Both the position numbers and the translations under genes were made by a program. Source: an uncultured Eubacteriales bacterium (GTDB lineage: Bacteria > Bacillota > Clostridia > Christensenellales > Borkfalkiaceae). Taken from it: 8,448 nucleotides of DNA. Positions 1 to 6,090 of the stretch are shown here, piece after piece; the first letter of the stretch is position 1; each line of letters begins with the position of its first letter. The notes under the pieces are model-generated. The model saw only the letters and a list, made by a program, of their open reading frames with translations. It was not told where the DNA came from and did no database searches. The DNA lies in assembly GCA_905211955.1 (NCBI GenBank), contig CAJMCT010000041.1, positions 1-8,448 of the forward strand, in the 5' to 3' direction.

Positions 1-95
1 ATAATTGCGTTAGAGCCGATTTGTTTGGTAAAATAAAAGATAGAATAGATAATTGCTTGCCGTTAGAACTTATAAAGTACGGCGACTGGTTATAA
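1..95 (+). CDS. 3' end of an unidentified upstream gene (partial)
   Basis: Codons read in the frame starting at position 3 stay open for 30 residues and end with TAA at 93-95. The tail finishes LELIKYGDWL. The other two forward frames stop early in this stretch. The stop lies only 13 bases before the ferredoxin-like gene, whose ribosome site fills that gap, so this gene probably belongs to the same transcript as the oxidoreductase genes that follow. The residues carry no motif I recognise and no function can be assigned. The fragment was cut by the window edge, so its start is not visible. That it is coding is an inference from the open frame and the operon-like spacing. Confidence 0.5.
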   Translation, partial: NCVRADLFGKIKDRIDNCLPLELIKYGDWL

Positions 96-108
96 TAAAG
101 GAGAAGTT

Positions 109-315
109 ATGGCTAAAATTACTTTTGACGAAGAACGTTGTAAAGGTTGTGGGCTTTGCGAAAGCGCTTGCCCCAAAAAGATTATAGCGCTTAAAAAAGA
201 CAGTATCAATGCAAAGGGTTATCACCCTGCAAACGTGGTAGACGAAAGTCTTTGTATCGGTTGCGGAAGTTGTGCAATTATGTGCCCCGATGCAATTATT
301 ACGGTAGAGAGATAG
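109..315 (+). CDS. korD: 2-oxoacid:ferredoxin oxidoreductase, 2x[4Fe-4S] ferredoxin (delta-type) subunit
   Basis: This 68-residue protein is a bacterial-type ferredoxin with two [4Fe-4S] motifs: C11-x2-C14-x2-C17-x3-C21-P and C49-x2-C52-x2-C55-x3-C59-P. A ferredoxin of this size directly before the alpha, beta and gamma genes is the usual electron-transfer (delta) subunit of four-subunit 2-oxoacid oxidoreductases. It would pass electrons from the TPP enzyme to free ferredoxin in the cytoplasm. The start is supported by AAAGGAG about 6 bases upstream of the ATG. The stop is 10 bases before the alpha gene, so the genes are very likely co-transcribed. The fold is certain from the cysteines; the assignment as delta subunit rests on position. 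A free-standing ferredoxin is the alternative. Confidence 0.9.
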   Translation: MAKITFDEERCKGCGLCESACPKKIIALKKDSINAKGYHPANVVDESLCIGCGSCAIMCPDAIITVER

Positions 316-325
316 AGGTGTAAGT

Positions 326-1396
326 ATGCTAGAAAAAGTTTTAATGAAAGGAAACGAAGCGCTCGCTGAAGCGGCTATAAACGCAGGTTGTAGGCATTAC
401 TTTGGATATCCCATAACTCCCCAAACGGAAGTTGCGGCATATATGGCTAAAAAGATGCCTAAAATCGGTGGAACTTTCTTGCAAGCGGAATCTGAAGTTG
501 CTGCAATAAATATGGTTATTGGTGCGTCTGCATCAGGTGTTCGTACGATGACGAGTAGTTCTTCACCGGGAATATCTTTAAAGAGTGAAGGTATTTCGTA
601 CTTGGCTGGTTGTGAAATCCCCGCAGTTATCGTAAACGTTCAACGTGGTGGTCCCGGTCTTGGTGGTATTCAACCTTCTCAATCGGACTATTTCCAAGCA
701 ACTAAGGGCGGCGGACACGGTGACTATAAACTTATCGTTTTAGCGCCTGCATCAGTACAAGAAATGTATAGTTTGACATTTAAGGGTTTTGACCTTGCGG
801 ACAAGTATAGAATGCAAACTATGATTTTGGCTGACGGAACTATGGGGCAAATGATGGAACCCGTAAGTTTAGAAGTTGGCGAAGCAAAAGTTTACGACAA
901 GCCTTGGGCGGCAAACGGAACTAAAAATCACGATGGAAGAAACGTTATTAACTCTTTATCGTTAAGCCCCGCTCAATTAGAACAATGGAATATTAACAGA
1001 TACGAAAGATACGCTATCGTTGAAAAAGAAGAAGTAATGTACGAAGAATTTATGATGGACGATGCGGAAATTTGTATCGTTGCGTTCGGTATTGCTTCAA
1101 GAGTATCTAAAAACGCTATTATGGAAGCGAGAAATCAAGGCATAAAGGTAGGTATGATAAGACCTATAACCTTATGGCCGTTCCCGAAGGACGTATTAAA
1201 GAAAGCGGCTTCAAAAGTTAAGGCTTTCCTTTCGGTCGAACTTAGTATGGGGCAAATGATTGAAGACGCAAAACTTGCAATCGATTGCTCTAAGCCCGTA
1301 TATCTTTGCAACCGTACGGGTGGTATTATTCCTTCGCCAAATGAAGTCGTTGAAAAAATAAAAGAAATCGAAAAAGGAGAAGCAAAAGTATGGTAG
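326..1396 (+). CDS. vorB: 2-oxoacid:ferredoxin oxidoreductase alpha subunit (VorB/KorA type)
   Basis: This is the alpha subunit of an enzyme that oxidatively decarboxylates a 2-oxoacid to its acyl-CoA and reduces ferredoxin. The 356-residue length fits the family. Visible signatures are GYPITPQTE at residues 27-35 (the pyrimidine-binding YPITP motif), QAESEVAA at 53-60, SSSSPGISLK at 77-86, and the QRGGPGLGG and QPSQSDYFQATKGGGHGD blocks at about 106-132. The last set resembles clostridial proteins annotated as 3-methyl-2-oxobutanoate dehydrogenase VorB more than the 2-oxoglutarate KorA. The C-terminal third carries the transketolase C-like domain (IRPITLWPFP near residue 280). The ATG follows GAGGTG. 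The last 7 bases overlap the beta gene. Family is sure; substrate (branched-chain 2-oxoacid versus 2-oxoglutarate) is not, and korA is the alternative name. Confidence 0.92.
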   Translation: MLEKVLMKGNEALAEAAINAGCRHYFGYPITPQTEVAAYMAKKMPKIGGTFLQAESEVAAINMVIGASASGVRTMTSSSSPGISLKSEGISYLAGCEIPAVIVNVQRGGPGLGGIQPSQSDYFQATKGGGHGDYKLIVLAPASVQEMYSLTFKGFDLADKYRMQTMILADGTMGQMMEPVSLEVGEAKVYDKPWAANGTKNHDGRNVINSLSLSPAQLEQWNINRYERYAIVEKEEVMYEEFMMDDAEICIVAFGIASRVSKNAIMEARNQGIKVGMIRPITLWPFPKDVLKKAASKVKAFLSVELSMGQMIEDAKLAIDCSKPVYLCNRTGGIIPSPNEVVEKIKEIEKGEAKVW

Positions 1397-2136
1397 TATT
1401 CAAAAAGACCAAAGGTTTAACTGATAACGAATTGCACTACTGCCCAGGTTGTACCCACGGTATAATACATAGGCTCGTTGCAGAATGCTTAGAAGAACTC
1501 GGCGTTTTAGATAAGACCGTAGGTGTTGCTTCGGTAGGTTGTTCGGTTTTTTCCTACAACTATTTTAACTGCGATATGATTCAAGCAGCGCACGGTAGAG
1601 CACCTGCTGTTGCGACGGGCGCAAAGAGAGCAAACCCCGATAACATAGTATTTACCTATCAAGGCGACGGAGATCTTGCCGCAATCGGTACTGCTGAAAC
1701 CGTTCACTCGGCTGCTCGTGGCGAAAACATAACCGTAATCTTCGTAAACAACGCAATCTACGGTATGACGGGCGGTCAAATGGCACCGACCACACTTCCC
1801 AACCAAGTGACTCAAACTTCTCCTTATGGTAGAGACGTCACCGTCGTTGGCTATCCCGTAAAGGTTTGCGAAATGCTTTCTCAAGTAGACGGCGCAACTT
1901 ACTTAGAAAGAGTTGCCGTAAACAACGTCGCTAATATAAGAAAGGCAAAGAAGGCTATAATGAAGGCTTTCAAGAACCAAATGGAAGGCAAAGGTTTTTC
2001 ACTTGTTGAAGTTTTATCAACCTGTCCTACCAACTGGGGCTTAAAACCCAAAGACGCTATAAAGTGGCTTGACGAAAATATGCAAACCTATTATCCTTTA
2101 GGTGTTTATAAAGATAAATATAAGGAGAACGACTAA
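1390..2136 (+). CDS. korB: 2-oxoacid:ferredoxin oxidoreductase beta subunit, TPP-binding
   Basis: This 248-residue protein is the thiamine-pyrophosphate-binding beta subunit. The cofactor motif is GDGDLAAIG at residues 92-100, followed about 28 residues later by VNN (119-121) and the YGMTGGQ block at 124-130, which is the standard Mg-TPP arrangement in KorB/VorA proteins. CPGCTHG at 18-24 is the conserved N-terminal motif, and HGRAPAVATG at 68-77 is another family block. The ATG overlaps the end of the alpha gene by 7 bases and is preceded by AAGGAG inside that gene, so translation is likely coupled. The stop and the gamma ATG share one base (TAATG). The name korB reflects family membership; the same subunit is called vorA in some schemes. 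Substrate cannot be read from the sequence. Confidence 0.92.
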   Translation: MVVFKKTKGLTDNELHYCPGCTHGIIHRLVAECLEELGVLDKTVGVASVGCSVFSYNYFNCDMIQAAHGRAPAVATGAKRANPDNIVFTYQGDGDLAAIGTAETVHSAARGENITVIFVNNAIYGMTGGQMAPTTLPNQVTQTSPYGRDVTVVGYPVKVCEMLSQVDGATYLERVAVNNVANIRKAKKAIMKAFKNQMEGKGFSLVEVLSTCPTNWGLKPKDAIKWLDENMQTYYPLGVYKDKYKEND

Positions 2137-2672
2137 TGAGTAAGACTACTAAAATTCTTATTGCCGGATTCGGCGGTCAAGGTGTTCTTTTTACTGGTAA
2201 AGCAATAGCATACACTGGGCTTAAATGCGGTATGGAAGTTAGTTGGCTTCCTTCATACGGCCCCGAAATGCGTGGTGGTACGGCAAACTGTAGTGTGACG
2301 CTTTCTGATATTCAAATCGGCTCGCCTATAGTTGATAAACCCGACCTACTTATTGCAATGAATCTTCCTTCACTTGAAAAGTACTATAACGAAACGGAAG
2401 CAAACGGAACTATTATCTACGACAGTTCTTTGGTAAACAAAGAAAGCACAAGAGACGATATTAAAGTTTTTGGTGTTCCCGCAACTAAACTTGCAAGTGA
2501 TAACGGTTTAGAAGGTCTTGCAAATATGATAATTTTAGGTAAAGCGATTAAAGAAACCAACGTTTTAACTTTAGACCAAGTAAAAACGTCTTTAGCGCAA
2601 ATGATACCTGCAAAAAAAGCCGAATTGTTAGATAAAAACGTTAAGGCTATGGAAATAGGTTATAATTTCTAA
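2136..2672 (+). CDS. korC: 2-oxoacid:ferredoxin oxidoreductase gamma subunit
   Basis: This 178-residue protein is the gamma subunit, matching the pyruvate/ketoisovalerate oxidoreductase catalytic-domain family. GFGGQGV at residues 11-17 is the nucleotide-binding-like glycine motif at the N-terminus, and SYGPEMRGGTANC at 40-52 is the family hallmark. It completes the alpha/beta/gamma/ferredoxin set needed for an active cytoplasmic enzyme. The ATG overlaps the beta stop by one base and is preceded by AAGGAG 10 bases earlier. It is the last gene of the operon, since a hairpin terminator begins 6 bases after the stop. I see nothing missing or unusual in it. Confidence 0.92.
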   Translation: MSKTTKILIAGFGGQGVLFTGKAIAYTGLKCGMEVSWLPSYGPEMRGGTANCSVTLSDIQIGSPIVDKPDLLIAMNLPSLEKYYNETEANGTIIYDSSLVNKESTRDDIKVFGVPATKLASDNGLEGLANMIILGKAIKETNVLTLDQVKTSLAQMIPAKKAELLDKNVKAMEIGYNF

Positions 2673-2678
2673 GGAAAT

Positions 2679-2707
2679 AAAACGGTTGATTTATATCAGC
2701 CGTTTTT
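2679..2707 (+). terminator. Intrinsic terminator of the 2-oxoacid oxidoreductase operon
   Basis: AAAACGGTTGAT pairs with ATCAGCCGTTTT over 12 positions, including one G-T wobble, around a TTAT loop. The 3' arm runs into five T residues. It lies just after the gamma-subunit stop and separates the metabolic operon from the next, independently promoted gene. Confidence 0.8.
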
Positions 2708-2722
2708 ACTTTTAAAAAAGTG

Positions 2723-2751
2723 ACAAACAAAAAGCCTTTTGGCATATACTA
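2723..2751 (+). promoter_or_regulatory. Putative mother-cell sporulation promoter (SigK/SigE-like)
   Basis: CATATACTA at 2743-2751 matches the CATANNNTA -10 element of SigK promoters and fits 7 of 8 positions of the SigE CATACAHT element. An AC at 2723-2724 lies 18 bases upstream, close to the 16-17 base spacing of the minimal SigK -35. No SigE-like -35 is seen. A start about 6-7 bases after the -10 would give a leader of about 20 bases containing the AGGAGG site. No good SigA promoter was seen in this gap. The match is by eye and the motif is short. Confidence 0.5.
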
Positions 2752-2769
2752 AATTAGAAAGCCAAAAGG
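2735..2769. repeat. Perfect 9-bp inverted repeat around the promoter and ribosome site
   Basis: CCTTTTGGC at 2735-2743 is the exact reverse complement of GCCAAAAGG at 2761-2769, with 17 bases between. The left arm ends on the first base of the -10 element, and the right arm covers the first half of the AGGAGG ribosome site (2767-2772). As DNA it could be an operator. As RNA, in a transcript starting further upstream, it would form a hairpin hiding the ribosome site. Confidence 0.6.
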
Positions 2770-2777
2770 AGGAAAAA

Positions 2778-3410
2778 ATGTCATTTTTCTGTAATTTCCA
2801 ATCGGATAAATGTCCTGGGCCAATTAAAGGAAACCCATTAAACGGTTTGTGCGAAAAGGTATGTTTGCAAGCAAAAAAGGTGTTTGATGCGTGTATGCAA
2901 CAAAGCCAATTAAACGATATCGTACTTACTCTTGATGGTTTTACCCCAGTGGCACCTACATATCCCTTAACTTTTATCAGTGCAAGAAGCACTACCAGTA
3001 CGGGAACAATAAGTAATTTATTAATCGAGCCGTTGTCCGAGCGCCCGAATAGTGCAAGGGTAAAGGCAGACGTCACTATTCCCGTATCCGTAGCATATAC
3101 TGATGCAAACGGTGTCGAAGGCGTGGCAACGTCTACTATTACCGTCAGTAAAGACGTAATATTAAACGTACCGTCCGCATCAATTATGCCTTACGGGGTA
3201 GAAGCAGTGGTGTCTTTCGTTTCGACGCTTGGTACGTATACCGGCGAAGGCGAATTCACCATTGACGGATGTGTTTCCATAATTTTAAAAATAGTTATGG
3301 AAGTAGAACTTTTAGTGCCTTCTTACGGATATGCGGCAATTCCGCCGTGTCAGGAATATACACAGGAAGTTTGCGCAGGGTTTTTCGAACTGCCCATGTA
3401 TCCAGATTAA
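2778..3410 (+). CDS. Cys-rich, probably spore-associated protein of unknown function
   Basis: This 210-residue protein has no signal peptide or membrane segment. It carries eight cysteines at residues 5, 12, 25, 29, 39, 165, 191 and 199, clustered at both ends. The N-terminal CPGPIKG and GLCEKVCLQ blocks, the PTYPLTF strand and the C-terminal YGYAAIPPCQEY and FFELPMYP blocks look like a family of clostridial hypothetical proteins that I associate with spores, though I cannot name a domain. The middle (residues 45-180) is rich in Thr, Val and Ile and looks like beta strands. The ATG is chosen because AGGAGG lies 5 bases before it; an upstream TTG in frame would fall inside the promoter. It is a single-gene unit with its own promoter and terminator. 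The spore link is an inference from family memory and the promoter. Confidence 0.75.
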   Translation: MSFFCNFQSDKCPGPIKGNPLNGLCEKVCLQAKKVFDACMQQSQLNDIVLTLDGFTPVAPTYPLTFISARSTTSTGTISNLLIEPLSERPNSARVKADVTIPVSVAYTDANGVEGVATSTITVSKDVILNVPSASIMPYGVEAVVSFVSTLGTYTGEGEFTIDGCVSIILKIVMEVELLVPSYGYAAIPPCQEYTQEVCAGFFELPMYPD

Positions 3411-3424
3411 AGCGAAAGTTAAAG

Positions 3425-3453
3425 AAAAAGTGCGGAATTTCCGCACTTTTTTT
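3425..3453 (+). terminator. Intrinsic terminator after the Cys-rich protein gene
   Basis: AAAAAGTGCGGAA pairs with TTCCGCACTTTTT around a very small loop at 3438, with a few inner pairs likely open in practice, and runs into seven T residues (3447-3453). It starts 15 bases after the stop codon. The A-rich 5' arm could also support termination in the reverse direction, although no minus-strand gene ends here. Confidence 0.85.
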
Positions 3454-3473
3454 GTTTCAAAAAGTTCAAATGC

Positions 3474-3502
3474 TTGTATTGAAAAAAAGATTGTGCTATT
3501 AT
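3474..3502 (+). promoter_or_regulatory. SigA-type promoter with extended -10, for the metallophosphoesterase operon
   Basis: TTGTAT (3474-3479) is separated by 17 bases from TATTAT (3497-3502), and TGC just before the -10 makes an extended -10. Counting the last -10 base as -7 puts +1 at 3509, which is the A of the start codon, so the transcript would have no leader. Confidence 0.65.
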
Positions 3503-3508
3503 TAAATT

Positions 3509-4204
3509 ATGAAAATCTTTGCAATAAGTGATTTGCATATTTCCACAAACACCGATAAGCCTATGGACGTGTTTGGTGGTAATTGGGTAGATTACTTGAC
3601 AAAAATCGAAAAAGACTGGCAAGAAAAAGTCGAAGAAGAAGACGTGGTGCTTATCGGTGGGGATATCTCTTGGGCGATGAGCATTGACGACGCTCGCCAA
3701 GATTTAGAATTTTTTGCTAGGCTTAAAGGCAAAAAGATTTTCATTAAAGGCAATCACGATTATTGGTGGAGTGGAACAGGAAAGGTTAGAGACGTCTTGC
3801 CCGAAAATTGCTATGCGTTGCAAAACGACAGTATAAGAATAGACGGTGCGGTAATTTGCGGTTCTCGTCTTTGGGCCGTTCCAGGTTCGCCCGACTTTAC
3901 CGAAGACGACCTTAAAATTTACAAACGCGAAACCGAAAGATTGACGTTATCTTTAAAATCAGCGCAAAAAATAAGGCAAGAAGGAGATAAACTTATTGCC
4001 TTGATACATTTTCCACCCTTCAACGTCAAACGAGAAAATTCGGCATTTACCGAACTCTTTGAAAATTTTGGCGTAGATACCGTGGTTTACGGGCATTTGC
4101 ATGGCAAAAACGTTAGGGCGGACAAACTATACGTTAAAAATGGTATAAAATACTACTTGACCAGTTGTGATCAGGTGGATAATAAATTAACGGAGATAGA
4201 CTAA
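3509..4204 (+). CDS. Calcineurin-like metallophosphoesterase (predicted phosphohydrolase)
   Basis: This 231-residue cytoplasmic protein has the complete two-metal phosphoesterase signature: DLH at residues 8-10, GGDISW at 50-55, GNHDYWW at 81-87, H167 in LIHFPPF, and GHLHG at 195-199. The GDISW and NHDYWW forms resemble the stand-alone predicted phosphohydrolases of Bacillota. It should hydrolyse a phosphomonoester or phosphodiester, but the substrate is unknown. The ATG is chosen because MKIFAISDLH is the normal family N-terminus. No Shine-Dalgarno is visible before it, and the promoter places +1 on the ATG, suggesting a leaderless message. Its stop overlaps the start of the membrane-protein gene by one base (TAATG), so the two are co-translated. 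Full length, with no damage seen. Confidence 0.9.
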   Translation: MKIFAISDLHISTNTDKPMDVFGGNWVDYLTKIEKDWQEKVEEEDVVLIGGDISWAMSIDDARQDLEFFARLKGKKIFIKGNHDYWWSGTGKVRDVLPENCYALQNDSIRIDGAVICGSRLWAVPGSPDFTEDDLKIYKRETERLTLSLKSAQKIRQEGDKLIALIHFPPFNVKRENSAFTELFENFGVDTVVYGHLHGKNVRADKLYVKNGIKYYLTSCDQVDNKLTEID

Positions 4205-5349
4205 TGGAAACTACTGTAAAAGAACAAAACAAGTTTAAGTCTTACTTAAAAGCACTCCCTAAACGTTATTTTATTACTGCTTTCTCGGGCATGGCGCAAG
4301 GACTTTTCGTCACACTAATTGCGGGTACGATTTTAGCCCAAATTGCAGGCTGGATAGGTGATAATTACGTTGGAAATACCTTGCTTTACATTGCAAACAT
4401 TGCAAAAGTGTTAATGGGCGCAGGCATTGGCGTAGGTATTGCGCACGCACTCGGCAAAAACAAACTATTAGTGTTTTCAGCGGCGGTTGCGGGTATGGTT
4501 GGTGCTTGGGCTGACCAACTTATAGTCGGTGGCGGTGGTTATTCTACAATAACAACTAAAATGGGTTTGGGGCTTCCTGGTAATCCGATAGGTGCATACG
4601 TTGCAACGATGCTCGTGGTTGAGATAGTTGAACTATATGCAGGTAAAACCAAACTCGACATAATATTGATACCCTTAGGAACGATTTTAATAGCATTTGT
4701 GGGAGTGTTTGTTTCTTATCCTTTTATAAAACTCGTAGACCTATTTGCCGAACTTTTAGTAATAACTATTAATGCCGGCGAAGCAGTCAAGATTATAATT
4801 GGTATTTTAATTGCAGTGGTTATGGGTGTTTTACTTACCATGCCTACTTCGTCTGCGGCAATTTGGGTTGCGATAGCAACTTCTAATACTGCAATATTAA
4901 ACCCTGAAGTGTTTGCAATAGCAGGCGGTGCTGCGGTTGCAGGTTGTGCTGCGCACATGGTGGGCTTTGCCGTCACTTCTTATAGAGAAAATAAGGTTGG
5001 CGGTCTAATTTCGCAAGGAATTGGAACAAGCATGCTTCAAATTCCAAACATTATGAAAAAACCCGTTATTATGGTGCCCGAAATTATATCGAGCGCATTT
5101 GCAGGTCTTGTTGCAGTTTTACTTAATATGAGGTGTACTGCGGCAGGCGGTGGTATGGGAACGAGCGGACTCGTAGGATTGTTTGGTGTAATCGACGCAA
5201 ACGCACTATATGGAGTAGCAACTATAAACACCGTTTTGGGAATAACGCTTTGCTTATTCGTGATCCCCGTTTTGATATCGCTTGCAGTTTCTGAATTTAT
5301 GAGAAAGAAAAACTGGATAAAGTTTGGGGATATGAAACTTCCTGATTAA
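4204..5349 (+). CDS. PTS EIIC-like membrane protein (PfoR/PTS_EIIC_2 family)
   Basis: This 381-residue, very hydrophobic protein has about eight to ten membrane segments. RYFITAFSGMAQGLF at residues 21-35, LPGNPIGAY at 124-132, TMPTSSAAIW at 212-221 and AAGGGMGTSGLVG at 313-325 are blocks I recognise from the family annotated as PTS sugar transporter subunit IIC or PfoR, named after a regulator of perfringolysin O in Clostridium perfringens. Known members resemble the sugar-conducting EIIC domain. No EIIA, EIIB or sugar-enzyme gene lies nearby, so a classical PTS sugar role is unproven. CGGAGAT precedes the ATG, which overlaps the phosphoesterase stop by one base, implying a linked function. 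A terminator follows after 6 bases. Confidence 0.82.
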   Translation: METTVKEQNKFKSYLKALPKRYFITAFSGMAQGLFVTLIAGTILAQIAGWIGDNYVGNTLLYIANIAKVLMGAGIGVGIAHALGKNKLLVFSAAVAGMVGAWADQLIVGGGGYSTITTKMGLGLPGNPIGAYVATMLVVEIVELYAGKTKLDIILIPLGTILIAFVGVFVSYPFIKLVDLFAELLVITINAGEAVKIIIGILIAVVMGVLLTMPTSSAAIWVAIATSNTAILNPEVFAIAGGAAVAGCAAHMVGFAVTSYRENKVGGLISQGIGTSMLQIPNIMKKPVIMVPEIISSAFAGLVAVLLNMRCTAAGGGMGTSGLVGLFGVIDANALYGVATINTVLGITLCLFVIPVLISLAVSEFMRKKNWIKFGDMKLPD

Positions 5350-5355
5350 CAAATA

Positions 5356-5387
5356 AAAAAAGGACTGAAAAAATTCAGTCCTTTTTT
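5356..5387. terminator. Bidirectional intrinsic terminator between convergent genes
   Basis: AAAAAAGGACTGAA pairs perfectly over 14 bases with TTCAGTCCTTTTTT around an AAAA loop. The T run serves the plus-strand membrane-protein gene (stop at 5349). The A run (5355-5361), read on the other strand, serves the SGNH-hydrolase gene, whose stop is at 5401-5403. Confidence 0.9.
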
Positions 5388-5400
5388 AGTTTTTCGTTAA

Positions 5401-5949
5401 TTAATCGAAGGATTTAATCATTTTGCAAACTTGTTTTGCGCACGCATCGATACCGGCAGGGGATAAGTGAATATTGTCTTCGCAAATATATTCGTCTTCT
5501 TTTCCTTTGGTGATAGAGTTAAGGTCGTTAATAACGATGCCAAGTTCTTTAAGTTTAGGAACGATTGCCGCGTTGTAAGTTTCGGTCACCGAATTGACGT
5601 TATTTTCATGTGCTTCTTTTACGGTAGTAGTCGTTGCAAAAATAACGTTAGGGGTGATTTTAAGGAGTTTCTTAGCAATTCTAAGCATGTCTTCAACGTA
5701 TTGCTCGACAGGGGTGAAAGAGCCTTCACCAAAAAGATTGCAAGTATCCCAGTGTCCGTTATTCCAATGGATAACGTCGGCATCTTTTATGTAATCTTTG
5801 TAATCAAAAATCATGCGCTCGGTATATTTTGCCCATCTACAATTATCTTCGGGTTGAAAAACTTCATAACCTTCCCCAAGCATTTGGGGGACTTTAGTGC
5901 CGTATCCGATAAGGCGGATAGAATCGCCTAAAAGTACAATTTTTTTCAT
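5401..5949 (-). CDS. SGNH/GDSL-family hydrolase (esterase/lipase type)
   Basis: This 182-residue protein has the SGNH fold signatures. GDSIR at residues 8-12 holds the block I serine (S10). NNGHWD at 63-68 sits where block III normally reads GxND, and DNIHLSPAG at 158-166 is block V with the D158-x2-H161 pair. These suggest a serine hydrolase acting on an ester, such as a carbohydrate or lipid acyl group. The substrate is not evident, and with no signal peptide it should be cytoplasmic. The start at 5949 is chosen over an upstream ATG because TAGGAG lies 8 bases before it and KKIVLLGDS is the usual N-terminus. It is a single-gene unit with its own SigA promoter and shares a terminator with the gene it converges on. 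Confidence 0.85.
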   Translation of the reverse strand: MKKIVLLGDSIRLIGYGTKVPQMLGEGYEVFQPEDNCRWAKYTERMIFDYKDYIKDADVIHWNNGHWDTCNLFGEGSFTPVEQYVEDMLRIAKKLLKITPNVIFATTTTVKEAHENNVNSVTETYNAAIVPKLKELGIVINDLNSITKGKEDEYICEDNIHLSPAGIDACAKQVCKMIKSFD

Positions 5950-5980
5950 AATAACTCCTAAATGAAATTCTACTATATTC

Positions 5981-6008
5981 ATTTTAATCGATTTATAATA
6001 AAAGTCAA
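5981..6008 (-). promoter_or_regulatory. SigA-type promoter of the SGNH hydrolase gene
   Basis: On the minus strand, TTGACT (6008-6003) and TAAAAT (5986-5981) are separated by 16 bases, close to the vegetative consensus. The leader would be about 25-30 bases and contains the AGGAG ribosome site. The promoter faces away from yabP, so the gap of about 140 bases holds divergent promoters. Confidence 0.7.
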
Positions 6009-6030
6009 GACTATTAAATTATTTTTAGAG

Positions 6031-6060
6031 TTTTATTTTTTCTTTTTTCCGCATAAAATA
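6031..6060 (+). promoter_or_regulatory. Putative SigE-like promoter of the yabP operon
   Basis: CATAAAAT at 6052-6059 fits 7 of 8 positions of the SigE -10 (CATACAHT) and, read to 6060, also fits CATANNNTA. TTATT at 6033-6037 lies 14 bases upstream, at the SigE -35 spacing, as a partial match. The segment 6031-6050 is almost all pyrimidine. In Bacillus, yabP and yabQ are expressed in the mother cell under SigE, which supports the reading. Confidence 0.5.
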
Positions 6061-6090
6061 TTCAAGAAAAATAATGTGGGGGGGAAGTTT

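Noticed and set aside
1507..1884. 125-codon minus-strand open frame inside the beta-subunit gene
   Set aside because: It lies wholly within a strongly conserved TPP-binding gene, has no ribosome site of note and its product resembles nothing.
2739..2777. Upstream TTG start for the Cys-rich protein
   Set aside because: It lies inside the promoter and before AGGAGG; the ATG at 2778 has ideal spacing.
2696..3076. 126-codon minus-strand open frame opposite the Cys-rich gene
   Set aside because: It runs antisense over the promoter and the conserved N-terminal blocks and has no recognisable product.
3269..3531. Two short plus-strand open frames crossing the 3425-3453 terminator
   Set aside because: They are alternative frames of the Cys-rich gene continuing through a hairpin and a promoter, with Lys/Cys-rich low-complexity products.
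5467..5931. 154-codon plus-strand open frame opposite the SGNH hydrolase
   Set aside because: The minus-strand frame carries GDS and DxxH motifs, a ribosome site, a promoter and a terminator; the plus frame is a Phe/Ile-rich shadow.
5962..6090. 43-residue N-terminal extension of YabP
   Set aside because: It would read through the AT-rich divergent promoter region and gives a Phe/Lys-rich product unlike YabP; the ATG at 6091 has a ribosome site and the family N-terminus.
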